From assembly GCF_964188355.1 (NCBI RefSeq), contig NC_134191.1, forward strand, positions 7,939,826-8,003,825: a stretch of DNA of 64,000 nt. Reading direction: 5' to 3'. Positions 1 through 13,004 of this stretch are shown here, piece by piece. The notes under the pieces were generated by a model. That model had not been told where the DNA came from. It ran no database searches and saw only the letters and a program-made list of their open reading frames with translations. Within the stretch, counting starts at the first letter, position 1. Every line of letters starts with the position of its first letter. The DNA comes from Buteo buteo. Taxonomy: Eukaryota > Chordata > Aves > Accipitriformes > Accipitridae. The position numbers were made by a program, and so were the translations under genes.

Positions 1-2930
1 TGTCACGCAGGTAGCTGGGAAATCCTCCCTCTTCCTTAGAAAATTTAATGTGCCAGAGCTGAGGGCAGGATGGAGTGGATTTACTCTGCACCAAGCACAG
101 CTTTTCTAGATGCAGACATGCTGGGTGTTTGAAAAGGTTTCCTGGAGAGCTTGAGAAACAAGAGCTGTATGTTACCGAAGCATGGAAATTTTTACCTACC
201 CTATGAGAGGCCCACCTCTAGACTTGAGAAAGAGCTATGCAATCAGACTTGAAAGCTGTCAGACTTAAAAGTTCTCTTTTTTTAGTGTTTTATTATTTCC
301 TGCTGAGTTTCTGTATCAATGCAAAAATATGTTCCAGTAAAGTGCATGTATTTTTATTAAACCAGAGTCTTTCTAATTTTTCTGTGCACCACTGTAGAAG
401 AAGGAAAATCTGCAGGGGGCTTCAGAGACCACTGCTGGGAATGACCACTGTATCTCCAGACAGGCTTTAGTGAATAAGGATTATTTGTGTTTGTGACAGC
501 TGATAAGTCCCATTCATGTTGGGTTTAGTTTGGCTTAAACTTAAAGCTAAAGAAGACAGCTTGGGCGTACTAGACAGCAGATTTAAAGCTGTCTCACTGT
601 TTTTTATCCTTGATATAGTGCGGAGTAGCCTGGGAAGGGTACCCTAGTCACAGCCCAGAACTGTGCCGGGTGCTGTAGACACTCAGCAGGAAATCAGTAT
701 GCAAGATTACCAACAACATACGATGCAAACTGGTGTAGAAAGGAAAGGACTCTCTGGAACAACTTGTTGGACGGTAGTCGGTGGTCCTGGCACCCTGACA
801 AGCCAGTCACTGTCAGGAGGGTCTTCTGATTTTAGAGCATTGTATAGAAAGAAGACTGGGAAAGGAATGCGTAGTACCGACGGCTTCTCACCATGAACGC
901 CTGTCAGTGTTATTGTAAGCAGAAGAGAACAGTGCGTAGGAGGATGGAGAAAACACTACTAAAGGCAGATGGATGGGATAAGTTGTTGGTGGATATTCCC
1001 TAACATGAAATAGCAATATATAAGAGAGAAAGGCATGTATTGACTTAGTAAGGTCTCGTATTAACTAGTGTTTAATGGTCACTGTTTTGGAAAGAGGAGT
1101 TAACAGATTCCACGCTGGTTTTCTCACAATCACTTGGGCTCCCAGTAAGCTGGCCGCAACTGTCTGTAATCTCAGAAGCAGCAGAAGCAAAGGTAGAAAG
1201 AGATTTTGTGCCATCACGCTGCTTTTTCATTCCTTCTGCTTGAGGAAGATTAGGATTTTCTCCACCTTTCACCCTTGGCACTCTTCCGTCTTGTTTTTAA
1301 TTGCAAAGCAATGTGCTTTTTCCTCAGCCGGAAAAGTTGGCACGTAGTTCTTTTGTGCAACTGAGGCAATAAACTGCTGTATTAATCACTTCACACAAGG
1401 TAATAAACAATAGCAGAACTGTTGCTTTTATCTCTCACGTTTCTACTAAATAGTCCAACTTCCCGAAGACTTTAGAAATGGGATCCGGAAACTGGATTTG
1501 AGTCTGTGTCTTTCCTACCATCTTCTGCTTGACCTTGCACCATTTGAGATACCAAAAATAAATCTCATTTGCAGTGTAATTCCTCAAATGCGGTCTTATT
1601 TGGAAGCAGGGTTTTAGACAAACTTTGTGTCTCGTGTACCTAGTCAAGTCTCATTTAGGTGCGGGGAAAAGAAGAGTCTCTTTGCTATGCTTGCATCCTG
1701 AGCCATATGGCTTTTTGTGAAATGTTGCTAGATGCAAGCTACCTTTCTTCTCCAGCAAGATTAAAAGGAAGACCGAGCTAGGATTACCCATTTGTGATGG
1801 TTAGAGATGGGATGTGAGAAGCCCTTCAAAATTCCTTTTCTCAATGTTGCTTATTTTGCCAGCAGTACAAAGCATTGCACGCGCACCACGGCAGATAAAG
1901 GGAATTTGGAAATCAGAGACCCAAACCAGTTTTTCAAAGTCATGTTTTTTTATCTTTTGAGCTTGATGCTACTTTACTTTCCCTAGACATACTTGTAAAC
2001 ACCAGTCTGGGAAAGCACTGCAGGAACAAAGATTTCAGAGACACCGTGTAAAGGTTGTAGGCTGGTGAGTTCCCCAGTGTGCAGGAGGAAGAGGTTGTGC
2101 TCTTTTTTCTTTTTCTGCTGGGGGATGGGAGACCCGCGTAAAATCTTTGTCAAGAAGATGTTACACTTAGAAGCAAACAGTCAGATGAACTGCAGAAAGG
2201 GAGCATTTGAGCGCGTTTAGCCCAGTGCCAAGGTAAGGTGAAAGGAGTTTTCCTCATTTATTTCACCATATTTAGTTGGTCTAAGGGGGACTATGCAGTG
2301 AAGTGCTGCAGCACAGCTGGGCTATGGTCAGTGCTAGATGGTGGTACCTGGATCCGAGCACTTAAACATCTCAGAAAAGCTCACAATTTGTTGTTTCCTT
2401 TCATTTTTGAAAGCAACAAAGGTTGCTTGCAATCTAAATACTTGCTGGAAATTAAATACAATTAAGACAGAACAAATGCCAGAACAAAGCAATTTTTCAG
2501 GTTAACAGTCTTTGCGACGTTGGTGGCAATATTTCCGTACAGGGTTCTCCTGCAAGCTAGGCACAAAGCAAGAGTGCTTGAAAAGCAGAAAACCGCAACA
2601 TTTACAGTGGAGAAGGCTGTAACTTTCCCTACTGGGACAAGGTGCCCATCAACTAAACAGCTGTTCTGCTCTACAAAGGACACTGCCAAGGTTGTTAGTG
2701 TCTACAAACTGAGTATCTTGCTGATGATCTTTTGTGAAGTATTTAATTTCTAGGTGAAGGAAGGAAGGAGTGAATAAATTACTTTATCCCTTGTCAGATC
2801 TCTCTTTTGTGAAGTGCAGCCATTGTACTCCCAGTTTGGGATTGGCTTCTGTATTTTTTAATTACAAAATTAAAATACTATAATGATTAAACTTTGCTCA
2901 GGAGCAATAGCAATCTCAATTGTTTAACCA

Positions 2931-2950
2931 AAAAAAAAAAAAAAGAAAAA
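2931..2950. repeat. A-rich run
   Basis: An A run of about 14 bases interrupted once by G. It could be a retroposon tail, but nothing upstream is recognisable. Confidence 0.7.
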
Positions 2951-3644
2951 AGCTCAAACCCTAAGTTATAATGTGGGTCATGTACACACTAAGTATATTA
3001 CAATATGTTAAAAAACAAGGTCACTTTAGTATTTCAAGGTGGTTCTGCAGCATTTCTGCAGTCTGGTTGTGCTACCACAATTTCTCAGCTGGGCCAATAC
3101 TGCTACCGTGAGAGAGAGAAAATGCCAAAGCTGCATGGAAAACTGTTAAATTCTTCAAAGATTTGCTGCCAGAGTAGAATGGTCTTTGGGAAGATTTGCT
3201 TACACGAGGAGCCTGCACAAGACTTATCTCAATGAATTGGGCAGCCAGAATTGTAACAGGATCAAGAAGTGATCCTGAGCTGATTCTCAAATGCTTTGGG
3301 TGTTTTTTCACTGTCAAATTTAACTTTTTTTTTTCTTTTAAAGTGTGAAAGAATAATTTCCATTTTCATGATTATCACTCAAAATGTATGAGCTGCAAGC
3401 ATAGAGTTGGCTTGTTGAAATCAGGGAGGGCGAATTGTATATGCTTATGTGATTTTCCTTTAAAAGACAATGGTGGATAGATTCAAAATTCAGAATTCAG
3501 AAGAGGTTTCTTAATAAACACAGATGCAACCCAGAAGAGAACTTTCCCATTCCAAATTATATCGCTAGGAATTTTTAAAATAAAACTTGACCTACATTAG
3601 CAGTCCCCTCTAAAATAGCACACCTAGCAGGTGATTTCCATGTG

Positions 3645-3667
3645 ATTTTATTTTATTTTATTTTATT
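3645..3667. repeat. (ATTTT)n simple repeat
   Basis: About four and a half copies of the pentamer ATTTT, uninterrupted. Confidence 0.9.
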
Positions 3668-5920
3668 ACTGTGCTGATGGTGGAATTTCTTCTTTAATAA
3701 TGTAACAAAGATGTAAGCAGGCAATGGTAACTCAGCTGCCAAACCATAGCCAGAGGTTCCTGGTCGATTCGGTTGATGGAAGAATCCTTGAGATTAGAAG
3801 AGACGGCAGAAAGTGTTGCTTCTGTCTTAAGTAGAGAACTGACCTGTAGTATATCATGAAAATGCAACTGGGGAGAACCTGCCACATGGCAAGTAGCCAG
3901 CAGGTCTGGGGCAGTGATGAGGGAGGTGCTGCGGCATGTATTAGTGAGCCTGAAAAAAAACTATCCAGTTTTGAAGGAGTGTGCAAAGAGGCGAGTGGAT
4001 GGACAATCCCAGGGATAGGATGAAGAAGTTGAGGCTGTTTCAGGTGACGTCCAGAGGGGCCTACAGTGATACGAGCAGCAAGGAGGGGTTGATACCAGAA
4101 TTCAGTGCCACTGAGGAAGCCGGGCTGGTGACACAGGGTTGATGATGCTGGCTTGGTTATGCTCTTGAGGTAGGATTCATCTACCCTGACTGCAGATGTC
4201 TACATCTGAGCTAATGGGCTCTAGAAGCCCTCTAAGGCCAATGAAGAGAAATTGATGCTCCTGGAATGCATAGCTCATCATAAGGGGGTAGTTGGCCTGA
4301 ACGGTGCTCTGGATGAGTGTGTTTGTGTCTCACCGTTGAGAGCACAGGGAGTCTGAAGCACTAGCTCAGTTTGAGATATCTACCTTGTTAGCCTCAAAAG
4401 CTAGGTGAGATAGATGCCATCTCCAGGACATAATCCAAGCCCCGCTGCAGCCACTGTTTTTTTGTGGACGTTAAGGGACAATAGAGTTCACACTTAACAA
4501 CAGCAGTGTGGAAGAGATCTAAACGGCAGAACAGCAGTAGGAGAGTTTTCCAGCAGATAAGACTGAGCTGCTCCTTGCACGACTGACTGCTCTGAAAATA
4601 CAGTCCATTTGGTTAGGAGCACACTGAGTGCTAATAAGATGGCTTTTGTTGCATTATTTCATGAGGTGGTGTCAAAGGCTACAGAAGATCTTGTTAGTAG
4701 CTGCGGGAGGACTGTGATATATTCTGATTTTGTTTTCTCTTCTCCCAAAGGAAAAGCATAATTTAGTACTTTCCTCATGGGAACCAAGTGCTGGAATAAA
4801 CTTCAGGGTCATGATATCCAGTGACCCTGTTCCCTCAGGCAAATGCATAATATCATCACTTTCGTAAACTGATCAAATATTTGATCTCACAAACCCAGCC
4901 AACTACGGGTTATGCTGACAAAAATAAAACAAGCTTTTGTAGGGGAGAAAGAAGCATTGCTCTGTGCCTTTCCTGAGCTCTTTTGTTTGTTGTTTCATGC
5001 ACTGTGGTGTCAGAACTCAGGGCTTTACTGAAGCTGTAAATATAGGTTTTAAGAGAAGATTTGGATTTGTTTAGTATTTGAACATCTTTGTGCTGTCCAT
5101 GGTAATTCTCACCTATCTCCTCATGGCTTTGAAACAGCAGTCATGTTTATAAATGGGTTTAAGATAATTGATGAAAGAGATGATTTGCATGAAGAACAAA
5201 GTAGTGCTGAAACTTTGGCTGAGACCTATCCACACCTTTCTGGTGCTTGGGGAAATATAACATGAAAAGGGGAAAAGGTTTTTTGTTGTTTTAGTTTGTT
5301 GTTTGTTTTTTTTTTCCTCCACTTCCACATGCCTTTGTTCCTGCTCGTGGAGGATGCCTGTAAAGCGCAACTGCTCTATTCCCAAGCAGACTTTCAAAAA
5401 GTAGCCAGCTGGTCAAACGTATAAACAAACTGTATCAGATTAAATAAGTGAAATAAGATCCCAGAATTTATATTCCCCATTATTAGAAGTTACCTTTCCT
5501 TATTACCCTGGAGAGATGGCTAGCTGGGTCCACCGGCTATCTCCTTGCAAGAAGGCTTGAGTGCAAATCCCTGGCAGCTCCCCCAGAGCATCAGTGGCTT
5601 GTGGTAATACAAGCTGGAAGGTTAAAAATAGACTTAAAAATGAAGTGTTTGTTTAAGAAATGGGTGTAAAGATTTGTTGAAGGTTTAGAGCTGATCGCAT
5701 AGCTTTCTGTGTGTTTTCTTTTTAACTGTAAAAGGACTGAGCATTTGCTCACAATGTAATGAAGAGAACTCATAAAATATCTGCAAGGAAATTAGTCAAG
5801 TCCTCTATCGATTTTATTTCTTTGAGGTTAGTTACTGTAAATAACCTTTGTAGAGAATTGCCCGCTTCTTCCAAAAACCAAACAGGAAAAAAGCTCTGGG
5901 ACCGAGAAGCCACCAAACTT

Positions 5921-6370
5921 TCCCGACACGAACGTTTGAAAGAGGGCTGGGGCCGAGAGCTGATGCCGACGTGTCGTGAAACGCTGCTGCGTGTTTCGGA
6001 GAGGCGAGGATGCTTCTCCGGCGATACGGAGCACCGACACGCTGCAGACGCTGTGAGAGGCGGAGGCGGGGGTGCGGGAACCAGCCACGCTCGGAGATCT
6101 CGCCTTCGCGTCCCCCGCCGCCTCCAAAACCCCTCGTCTTGGCGGGGCTGGCACCGGCATGCTTTTCCCACGCAGAAACCCTCCCAGGCGCCAGGTCTGC
6201 GTTGCCCGCTCCTCGCTCGTGAAGGTTTTTCTCGCCTCGCGCTTTTTTCCCCCCGCTTGACATCTCTTTTTTTGCGTCCGTGCGTCGGGGGTGGACGCGG
6301 GGCTGCGGTGGGGCTGCAGTCCCCCTCCCGCTGCCGTTTGGCCGTGGTGCTGGCGGTCGCTGGTTGACAG
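5921..6370. promoter_or_regulatory. CpG island inside the long upstream intron
   Basis: CpG density rises sharply here: I counted about 50 CpG dinucleotides by hand over roughly 440 bases, against long CpG-poor flanks. The block contains GC-box-like words (gaggcggaggcggggg) near 6,057-6,073 and no clear TATA box. Long ORFs appear on both strands (about 200 codons each), explained by the scarcity of stop codons in GC-rich DNA; none shows a recognisable domain. Unmethylated CpG islands in vertebrate introns commonly mark alternative promoters or developmental regulatory regions. Whether it starts a shorter MAGI1 isoform or a noncoding RNA cannot be told from sequence alone. Confidence 0.7.
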
Positions 6371-6379
6371 AAGCTGATG

Positions 6380-6960
6380 ATTGATGTCGAGGCTGAGAGC
6401 AAACAGCTGCTGATTTGATTATTACTGTTTCATCTCCTAACCTTTCGCAGCATTATGGGAATATTTATTCACTTCGTCACGCTTAATGGCATTTGGTGCA
6501 GCACTTCCCCAGGAACAATGAAGGAGTGGTATTGTGCAAAGATAGTTTAGGAATTCCCGTTCTTGTTCTTTCTATTTATTTACAGATATGGGGAGAGAAG
6601 CAAAGAAGATCTTGCTGTGTGGGGGGAATGGGAAATTTGGCTGTTTGACTGAGAGCGGTTACAGACATAGATGTGCAATATGTTAATAAAGTAATTGTGC
6701 TATGTTGCTATAAAGAGGATGGCTTCATTATAAAATTCTTGTTTTAATACTGTCATTATAGCAGATGTATAGCATATGAACTAATTTGCATGCAGATAAG
6801 GAGGCTCTGACAGCTTGGTAGCATAATTACTGCATAGCATACAGCTCGCTAGTGCTGGGAGCTGAAGCTGTTACTGGAGGGGTGCTCAAGGGACTAATTA
6901 CGTTGGCTTTGTTAAATTTAAAATAGTGTATAGCCAGGAAAGAGACCCCACTCCTGTGCT
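6380..6960. promoter_or_regulatory. Candidate conserved noncoding block next to the CpG island
   Basis: Immediately downstream of the CpG island the base composition turns AT-rich, with homeodomain- and POU-like words (gattattactg, aactaatttgcatgcagata, gcataattactgc) and no repeat or ORF signal. This texture is typical of vertebrate enhancers. It is a pattern judgement; no alignment could be made. Confidence 0.3.
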
Positions 6961-7221
6961 CCATGGTGTTGTGTACACTAAGTTACAGAAGCCTTGAACT
7001 GCTGCAGCCATTTTAAGCCATGCAAATGCCTGGATCTCAGCACCTCCCAGCATAGTGGAGTAATAGATATCTATTTAACTGGGGAGCTTGTATCAGCTTT
7101 CAAATAAAAGGTTTTAAAACTCTGATATATTCTGTATATTAAAACTCCAGTGAAATCTTTCTGATAAGCGAACAAAACTGTAGCTGCAATAACTTTGTTT
7201 TGTTTGGTGTCTGATGAATGC

Positions 7222-7445
7222 TGTGGTGGGTTGACCCTGGTTGGATGCCAGGTGCCCACCAAAGCCGCTCTATCACTCCCCCTCCTCAGCTGGGGGGGAG
7301 AAAATAAACAAAAGGCTCGTGGGTCAAGATAAGGACAGTTTAATACAGTGATAGCAAAGGTTGCGCGCGTGAAAGCAAAGAAAAAAACCCAAATGATGTT
7401 ATTCTCTACTTCCCATCAGCAGGCGATGTCTAGCCGCTGAATGTG
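7222..7445 (+). mobile_element. Endogenous retrovirus LTR fragment (avian type)
   Basis: The stretch opens with TGTGGTGGGTTGACCCTGG and continues through caggtgcccaccaaagccgc, ctatcactccccctcctcagc, aaaggctcgtgggtcaagat and cttcccatcagcaggcgatg. I recognise these words as the 5' part of a long terminal repeat that is widespread in neoavian genomes. The TG at 7,222 would be the outer end. The similarity stops near 7,445, before the 3' part of the LTR and its terminal CA, and no internal retroviral sequence follows. It is therefore a truncated solo LTR. The exact family name cannot be given without a repeat library. Confidence 0.7.
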
Positions 7446-7959
7446 TGAACTTAGACCAGTGAATGGATTCTCTCCCTTCTCCCTGGCGCACCTATCGCTT
7501 TGCTTCACCATATCCATGTCTTAGTGATTTGTCTCCACTTAATTTCAAGCATATTTCTGCTTCTTTTTTTTCTTTCCTTTGACTGTGTCTGCAGTTTTTA
7601 AAGATCTTATTACTGAGGTTCCTTTATGGATTTAAAAATGTTTAATTCGTTACTAGGCCATTATAAACTGAAGGCATTTTATTTTCCCAGGGAAATTGAG
7701 ACAGTGCCACAGGAGATTATTTTTCCCCTGTTACATTTCCCCCCCGCTACTGTCAGATTAGCTTGCAGAGAAGGAAGGAATTTGTGAATGCACAGTTGAC
7801 TTTGATTATGTAAGCTGGAAATTGGCGAACAGTATGGATTTGTTTCAATTCCACTAACTTTAAAAAGAAATACTTATTAAATTGGAAGTGCCTTAGGGTG
7901 TCAGACAAATGGGAAGCCAACCAGAAAGTGTGTATTCCCTCCCTGATCTCTCCTGCGGT

Positions 7960-8510
7960 GCGGTAGGTGATGCCGGGTAGGGAGCTGCTGGGGTTGCAGG
8001 TTATGCCGGTGGGAGTGGGATGGTTTTGGCGAAGAGGGTGGGAAGGAGACGGGGACCGGTTTGTACCCAGGCACCGGGGCTGCCGCAGGCTCTCGCTGTC
8101 GGGCAGGGAAGAGGCTGAGCTGCTGGGGTGTGTGGGGTGCTGCGATTTCTGGCATCTCGCTGGGACGGGCGATGGGGAGCACCCTTCTCCCATCGGTGAC
8201 ACGGCAGCGAAGGACCGGGTTGTCCACTGAGTGAGGGTGATGCTCAAACAGGTACTGTGACAATCTGCTTTGCCCAGCTCCCTGAAGGTTTTATCCCCAA
8301 CTTGGCAGAGCCTGGCTGTCGCACGAGGAGGGCTCTCGCTCCACGTATCCTCACCTGCCGCTCCTCCAACTGCAGCGAGCCAGGATGGGGCTCAGCGTCG
8401 AGCCACACTCCTAGAAAGCGGGTTGTCGGCATCAAGGGACTGCTGAGCCGCTCGGCTCCTCGGGCTCGTTTTGTGGGTAAGGGTGTCCTGCTCCAGTTGT
8501 GCTCCTTCAG
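7960..8510. promoter_or_regulatory. Second GC-rich, CpG-enriched block
   Basis: A block of about 550 bases with many CpG dinucleotides (roughly 35-40 by hand count), weaker than the island at 5.9 kb. It carries overlapping ORFs on both strands (for example 7,967-8,230 plus and 8,244-8,564 minus) without recognisable motifs. It could be a regulatory shore or a degraded GC-rich repeat. It is followed abruptly by a very AT-rich block. Confidence 0.4.
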
Positions 8511-8559
8511 GGGAAATGTTGCAAAGCCCCTGTATCTGTTTCCATAATACCCCGTGGTA

Positions 8560-8910
8560 GACAAATATTAACTTACATGGTTTTTCTTTTATGCTAAATA
8601 TTTACCCAGGTATTTTGTTTTGCAAAATTCAAGCTCACCCTTGTATGATCTGCTCGTGTTTTGTTAATCTGGGAATATTAATAGCCTGCTGGCATTACTG
8701 CTAATTTGGAGTTTGTGCTGCAGCGTGAATATAGTAATGAATTTTTGGAATGGTTTGTTAATCTTATCAACATTTGTTATGCAAATTATTAATAGTAATT
8801 AGACCCAGTCACGGTGTCACATTTGGAACTTTTTTTATCAATCAAACAAGTGGGTTTTGAGAAAATTATCATTTAATGGGAAATTTAGTATGTAAATATT
8901 TTAAAAATGA
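8560..8910. promoter_or_regulatory. AT-rich candidate conserved noncoding element
   Basis: The block is dense in homeodomain and POU-like words: ttatgcaaattattaat near 8,778 contains an octamer-like ATGCAAAT, followed by gtaattagac, tttatcaatcaaac and atcatttaatggg. No ORF or repeat signature is present. Such composition is typical of deeply conserved developmental enhancers, but I have no alignment to show conservation. Confidence 0.3.
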
Positions 8911-9290
8911 GATCTGGTAAGAGAAGGGTTACAGGAAAACACTGAACCTAATGAACTGTTTTCACCAAAAGTCTTGTCTCCTCCTTCCCTTTTCCCCCAC
9001 ATCCCAAAGCAAAGTAAAAAGAGGAGGAAGGAGGGAAAGAGCCTATCCCTCTTTAAACAAAAATTACTTGTTGAACAGTTTTATTAGGCTTTTTTTCCAT
9101 ATCATGTCAGAGATTTCAAACCAATTTTTGCAGGTTAATCAGGCAGGTTTAATGTAGTATTGCATGCATGTTCTGATTTTTTTTCCTACGTGCCTTCATT
9201 TTTGGTGCTGAACTGGAGATACTTTAAAGGTTTTTGATTTTTAAGAGGTCAGGAAGGAACACAGTTCTTTTGAAAATCAGTCCTCTGTGC

Positions 9291-9337
9291 TGTCTCGACT
9301 GGGTGCCCGCTGTCTCGACTGGGTGCCCACTGTCTCA
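9291..9337. repeat. 20-bp tandem repeat, about 2.3 copies
   Basis: The unit tgtctcgactgggtgcccgc (9,291-9,310) is repeated at 9,311-9,330 with a single change, and a third partial copy (tgtctca) follows. It is a small minisatellite-like duplication in the intron. Confidence 0.9.
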
Positions 9338-12300
9338 GTCGCGTAATCAAACCTCTCCCTGCCATCTGTGCTGCACGCAATTCCAGGTAACTTCACGATG
9401 TTCTTTTAGCACAAGTCCTGAATGAGTCCTTTAGATCTCTTCCAATCACATGAACAATAAAGGAGTAAGACTATCTCTAAGGATTCACGATTGGACTTCT
9501 GTGGTTTCCTTACTAACTCTGCTCCTCCGTTTATGCTCTTTAGGCCTGCTGTTGCCACTCAGGAAACAGATTATCCAACACTTCTCCATTTTCTAGCCCA
9601 ATCAGAAATTCCTCCTGAATCAGCAGTGCTTATTATCTCCAACTGTACATAATTATGGTAGAGAGGTTGCACCACCATAACTGGATAGCGTCAGCATTTC
9701 TATTATAGCCCCCTACTTTTCAGTATCCTGAAATGTGGATATAAAAACTCACTTTAGCTTTTAGTCTTTCCAGTGGTGAGCGATAAAGTGTGCGCAATCA
9801 GCCTTTAAGCAGTCAGAGAAACCCACAACAAAAAATTCCTCTTTGGGAAGTCAGTTTATACAACGCGTTGTTTAACTCGAGCTTTGCTCACTGTCGGGCT
9901 GGATAGAGTGCAACAGTCTGCAGATTTGGAACATAAAGCAATAAACATTTTTCTCCTTTTTAGAAAGCTTGCAACTAATTAAGGTCAATTATATTTTTGC
10001 AAAAGTATTAAGCATCTGAAGTTAGTGATTAGAGTGGCTGTGAAAAGATCAATCGTGCACAAACGCAGAAGGATTTGCAGGTTGGTGCAACAAAGGAGAA
10101 AAAACAGATGTGGCTTCCAGTTTTAAAAATGTAGCCAGTGTGCCAAAATGTCGTGAATATTTACTAAGGGTGAGGAGTGACTCCTGCAGAGCTATTCTAC
10201 TCCAGGAAACGTTTTAGTATACATATTTAACAATCTAATAATATAGTTGTACAAAAACTTTTATATGTATTTAATCAGTTATGAAAATGGTACTTGTGAG
10301 TCTGTTTTACAAAGGTCAGCTTTTCACAGTTGTTTTTCTTTTAAGTTTTTAGTGGCATTTTTAACCCTTTTTCTCACTGCAGTCTGCCCTCTTCCTCCTG
10401 TTGCTCCCAGCCCCATTTGCAACAACATGAATTAAGGGCAGGAGGCTGGCATTAACCTCGGTCCCTGGGGTCTCTGCAACATGAACTAGCCTGGTTTTGT
10501 TTAAAATATTCACTATGGTCTCTTTCAAACAGGAAAAGAGGGTGAGACTTAGTCTCTGTTTAAGGACTCAGATAAGAGTTCTACCTCGTGTTTTGCTGGT
10601 TATCGTGTTCATGCCAGCAGAGGGACCAGCAATGGTTGCAATGCTCTGCCTGAGTTTTGACACACTTCTAATTATAGTAAACAGTGCTATAGTAAACTCC
10701 AGAGGTGGTAATGAAGCCCAGACCTATGTGTCAGCAGAGCTTCGAAGGGGTAATGCATTCCTGTTTTGTACTACTGTTCCTTATTTGTATGTTTGTGGGG
10801 ACCTGGGCTCCTGCAATCACGTCTTGCTTATTTTCACTGAGCTGAGAGGTAAAACATGCAGAGCAGGGGAGATTTGTAATTTTGTCAAGGTAATTGAGTA
10901 TTATCCATTTGTGTTTCTTTTGGGAGATGCATGAGGAGAGAGGCAAGGGCAGGAAGCTGTTTGTAGAAGACCTTCATAAAAACTTGTTGCCTAGGAAGTA
11001 ACGACAGGTCTTTAGTATTCTGATGTGCCATGACAAACTCTGTCTGCTTCTGAGCTTGGGCTGTAGGAAATGAGTGACCCCTGTAAAACAGCCTTATTTA
11101 TATTGCACAAATTCAGAATTCAAAAAATCAGGGTGTGGAACATGTAGAGATATACAAAATAAGGGAAGGACTGCATTGAAGATGAGATAGAAACTTGCCC
11201 TAGGAAACTCCAGGTGAGTGATGAAGGCTCTCTTTTCCCAGAAGAGATGAGCATAACCCTGGCGTTCTCCTACGCTTTCCTAACTGAAGTGTGAACCCAT
11301 CATGCAGACCTTGCCACGTTTTGCTCTTTAATCTTAGCATGACAACCAAGCTACCTCTCAGAGAAGGAGGTAACATCAACTTTGCCTTTCCTTCAGGTTC
11401 TCTAAGGAGAGAAAAAATATCCTTCCAGGATTTAATCACTAAGAACACCTTCATGTCTGGCTGACCAGACAAGTTTAAGTAGACTTGCTTCTTAATGCAG
11501 GTAAGTCAGTACAGTCCATTTGACACATTTGTTCCTCCGTTTGCTTTGGTGGTGACAAGGAGTGTGTCCTGAAGAAAAGCATGAGGGTGCAGGAACTGGC
11601 ATCTTCTATAGCCACTACTACTTTAGTGGAAGAGGTAGGTAGAAGTGACATATTGGACCAGTGCTCCTGCAACCAGTGTGGGATGGGTGTCCCCACCTGG
11701 AGTTCTCATCTTTCACTGGTGAGAAGGTTGGGAGCTTATCCCAAGGTCCACGTTATGCATTTGAAAGATAGAATAGCTTGGCTCTTGTGGATGTGTTAGA
11801 TGTGGGCCAAGGGTGTTTTTCTACCAGAAATTCCTATAACAAGATGCAATTTCAGTCTTCAGGAGAAACTTGCAGAGGTTGTCCACTGCCCATTCCGCTG
11901 GGGTAGAAGGGACTGAGGAAGGGAGAAATCTGATTCAGCAGAGGTTTAACAACTAACATGCTCCAAAAATTTCAGTATGTGTTGGGAGCAATCTGGCATA
12001 ACTGGAGTTATGGAAAAAGCAGGAGATTATTCCTTCTGATTTCACCTGTCCCTGTCCAAGAGAGGGACAGAAACCCCGTGTTTGTGAGGAAGGGGGGAAT
12101 TCCTTGAACTGGTATGAAAAAAAAAATATAAAAATAAACCTTTCTGGTATAGTCTCCTGATGTGCTAAACCAGAAGAATGCAGCCCTGCACAAGCTGAGT
12201 GCTGAAGAGTACAGGCATTTCGGTTCATCCATCTCTTTCTGTGTCTCTCAAAACATGTTCTTGCAGTCTGTTACCAGCTTTTATCTGCCTGGACCGTGAT

Positions 12301-13004
12301 CATCATACACAGCTGTTTCCAAGGTTATATAGAATATAATTTAAAATTAGTTGGTATTGTTTAAACCCAAATGAAACTACTGAGGGCTGCCAGGCTGTGC
12401 TGATGGAAGGGATGTTGTGAGGATGAGCCAGCAGTGGAAGGTGGTGATGTCCAGGCGGACTGGAAGGGCAAGGGGGGCTCTTGGAGGTGAGGAGGGGGTG
12501 GGAGCTGGCTGAGCATGTGGCATCATGCTTATCGGTGTGGAAACTCACCATCTCACAAACCTTAAACCTTTTAATCTGCAACGTGAATTTATGTAAGCCT
12601 GCATGTGGAGGTGAGTGTGTGGCTCTGTCTACACTGTTAAGTGTTGATCACAGGTGTGTAAAGGTCTTTCGCTGGATTTAGAGTTGAGTGTTGCTCGTAA
12701 TCCAGTTGCACAATCTCTTGCCCTTGGCAAGCTGCAGCACCTGCCCTAACAAATCCATAAATACTTGGCTGCTGAGCTCTGTCCTCAAGTGACTGCAGTG
12801 TAGATGTGCACTTTGTAAAAACTCATTTAAAAGAGGCATAATCTAAACAGATGAATGAGTTCGCTTGGATACCTTAAAAAAAAAAATAATCCTAGTCTAC
12901 CAGCACACTTTACTACAACTCTGACATAATTTAGAACAAGTCAGCTCTCCTCCTGAAATTTCTACTACACGATTACAGTGTTGCCAGCTCTTGTGATTTG
13001 TAGG

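Noticed and set aside
5759..6402. Overlapping ORFs of about 200 codons on both strands
   Set aside because: They lie in the CpG island, where stop codons are rare. The translations are Arg/Pro/Ser-rich with no domain, and both strands being open points to composition, not coding.
7753..8263. Minus-strand ORFs over the second GC-rich block
   Set aside because: They are Ser/Pro-rich, overlap each other in different frames and follow from local GC content.
10497..10934. Plus-strand ORF of 145 codons
   Set aside because: It has no recognisable motif, no splice context and no match to MAGI1; it is probably chance.
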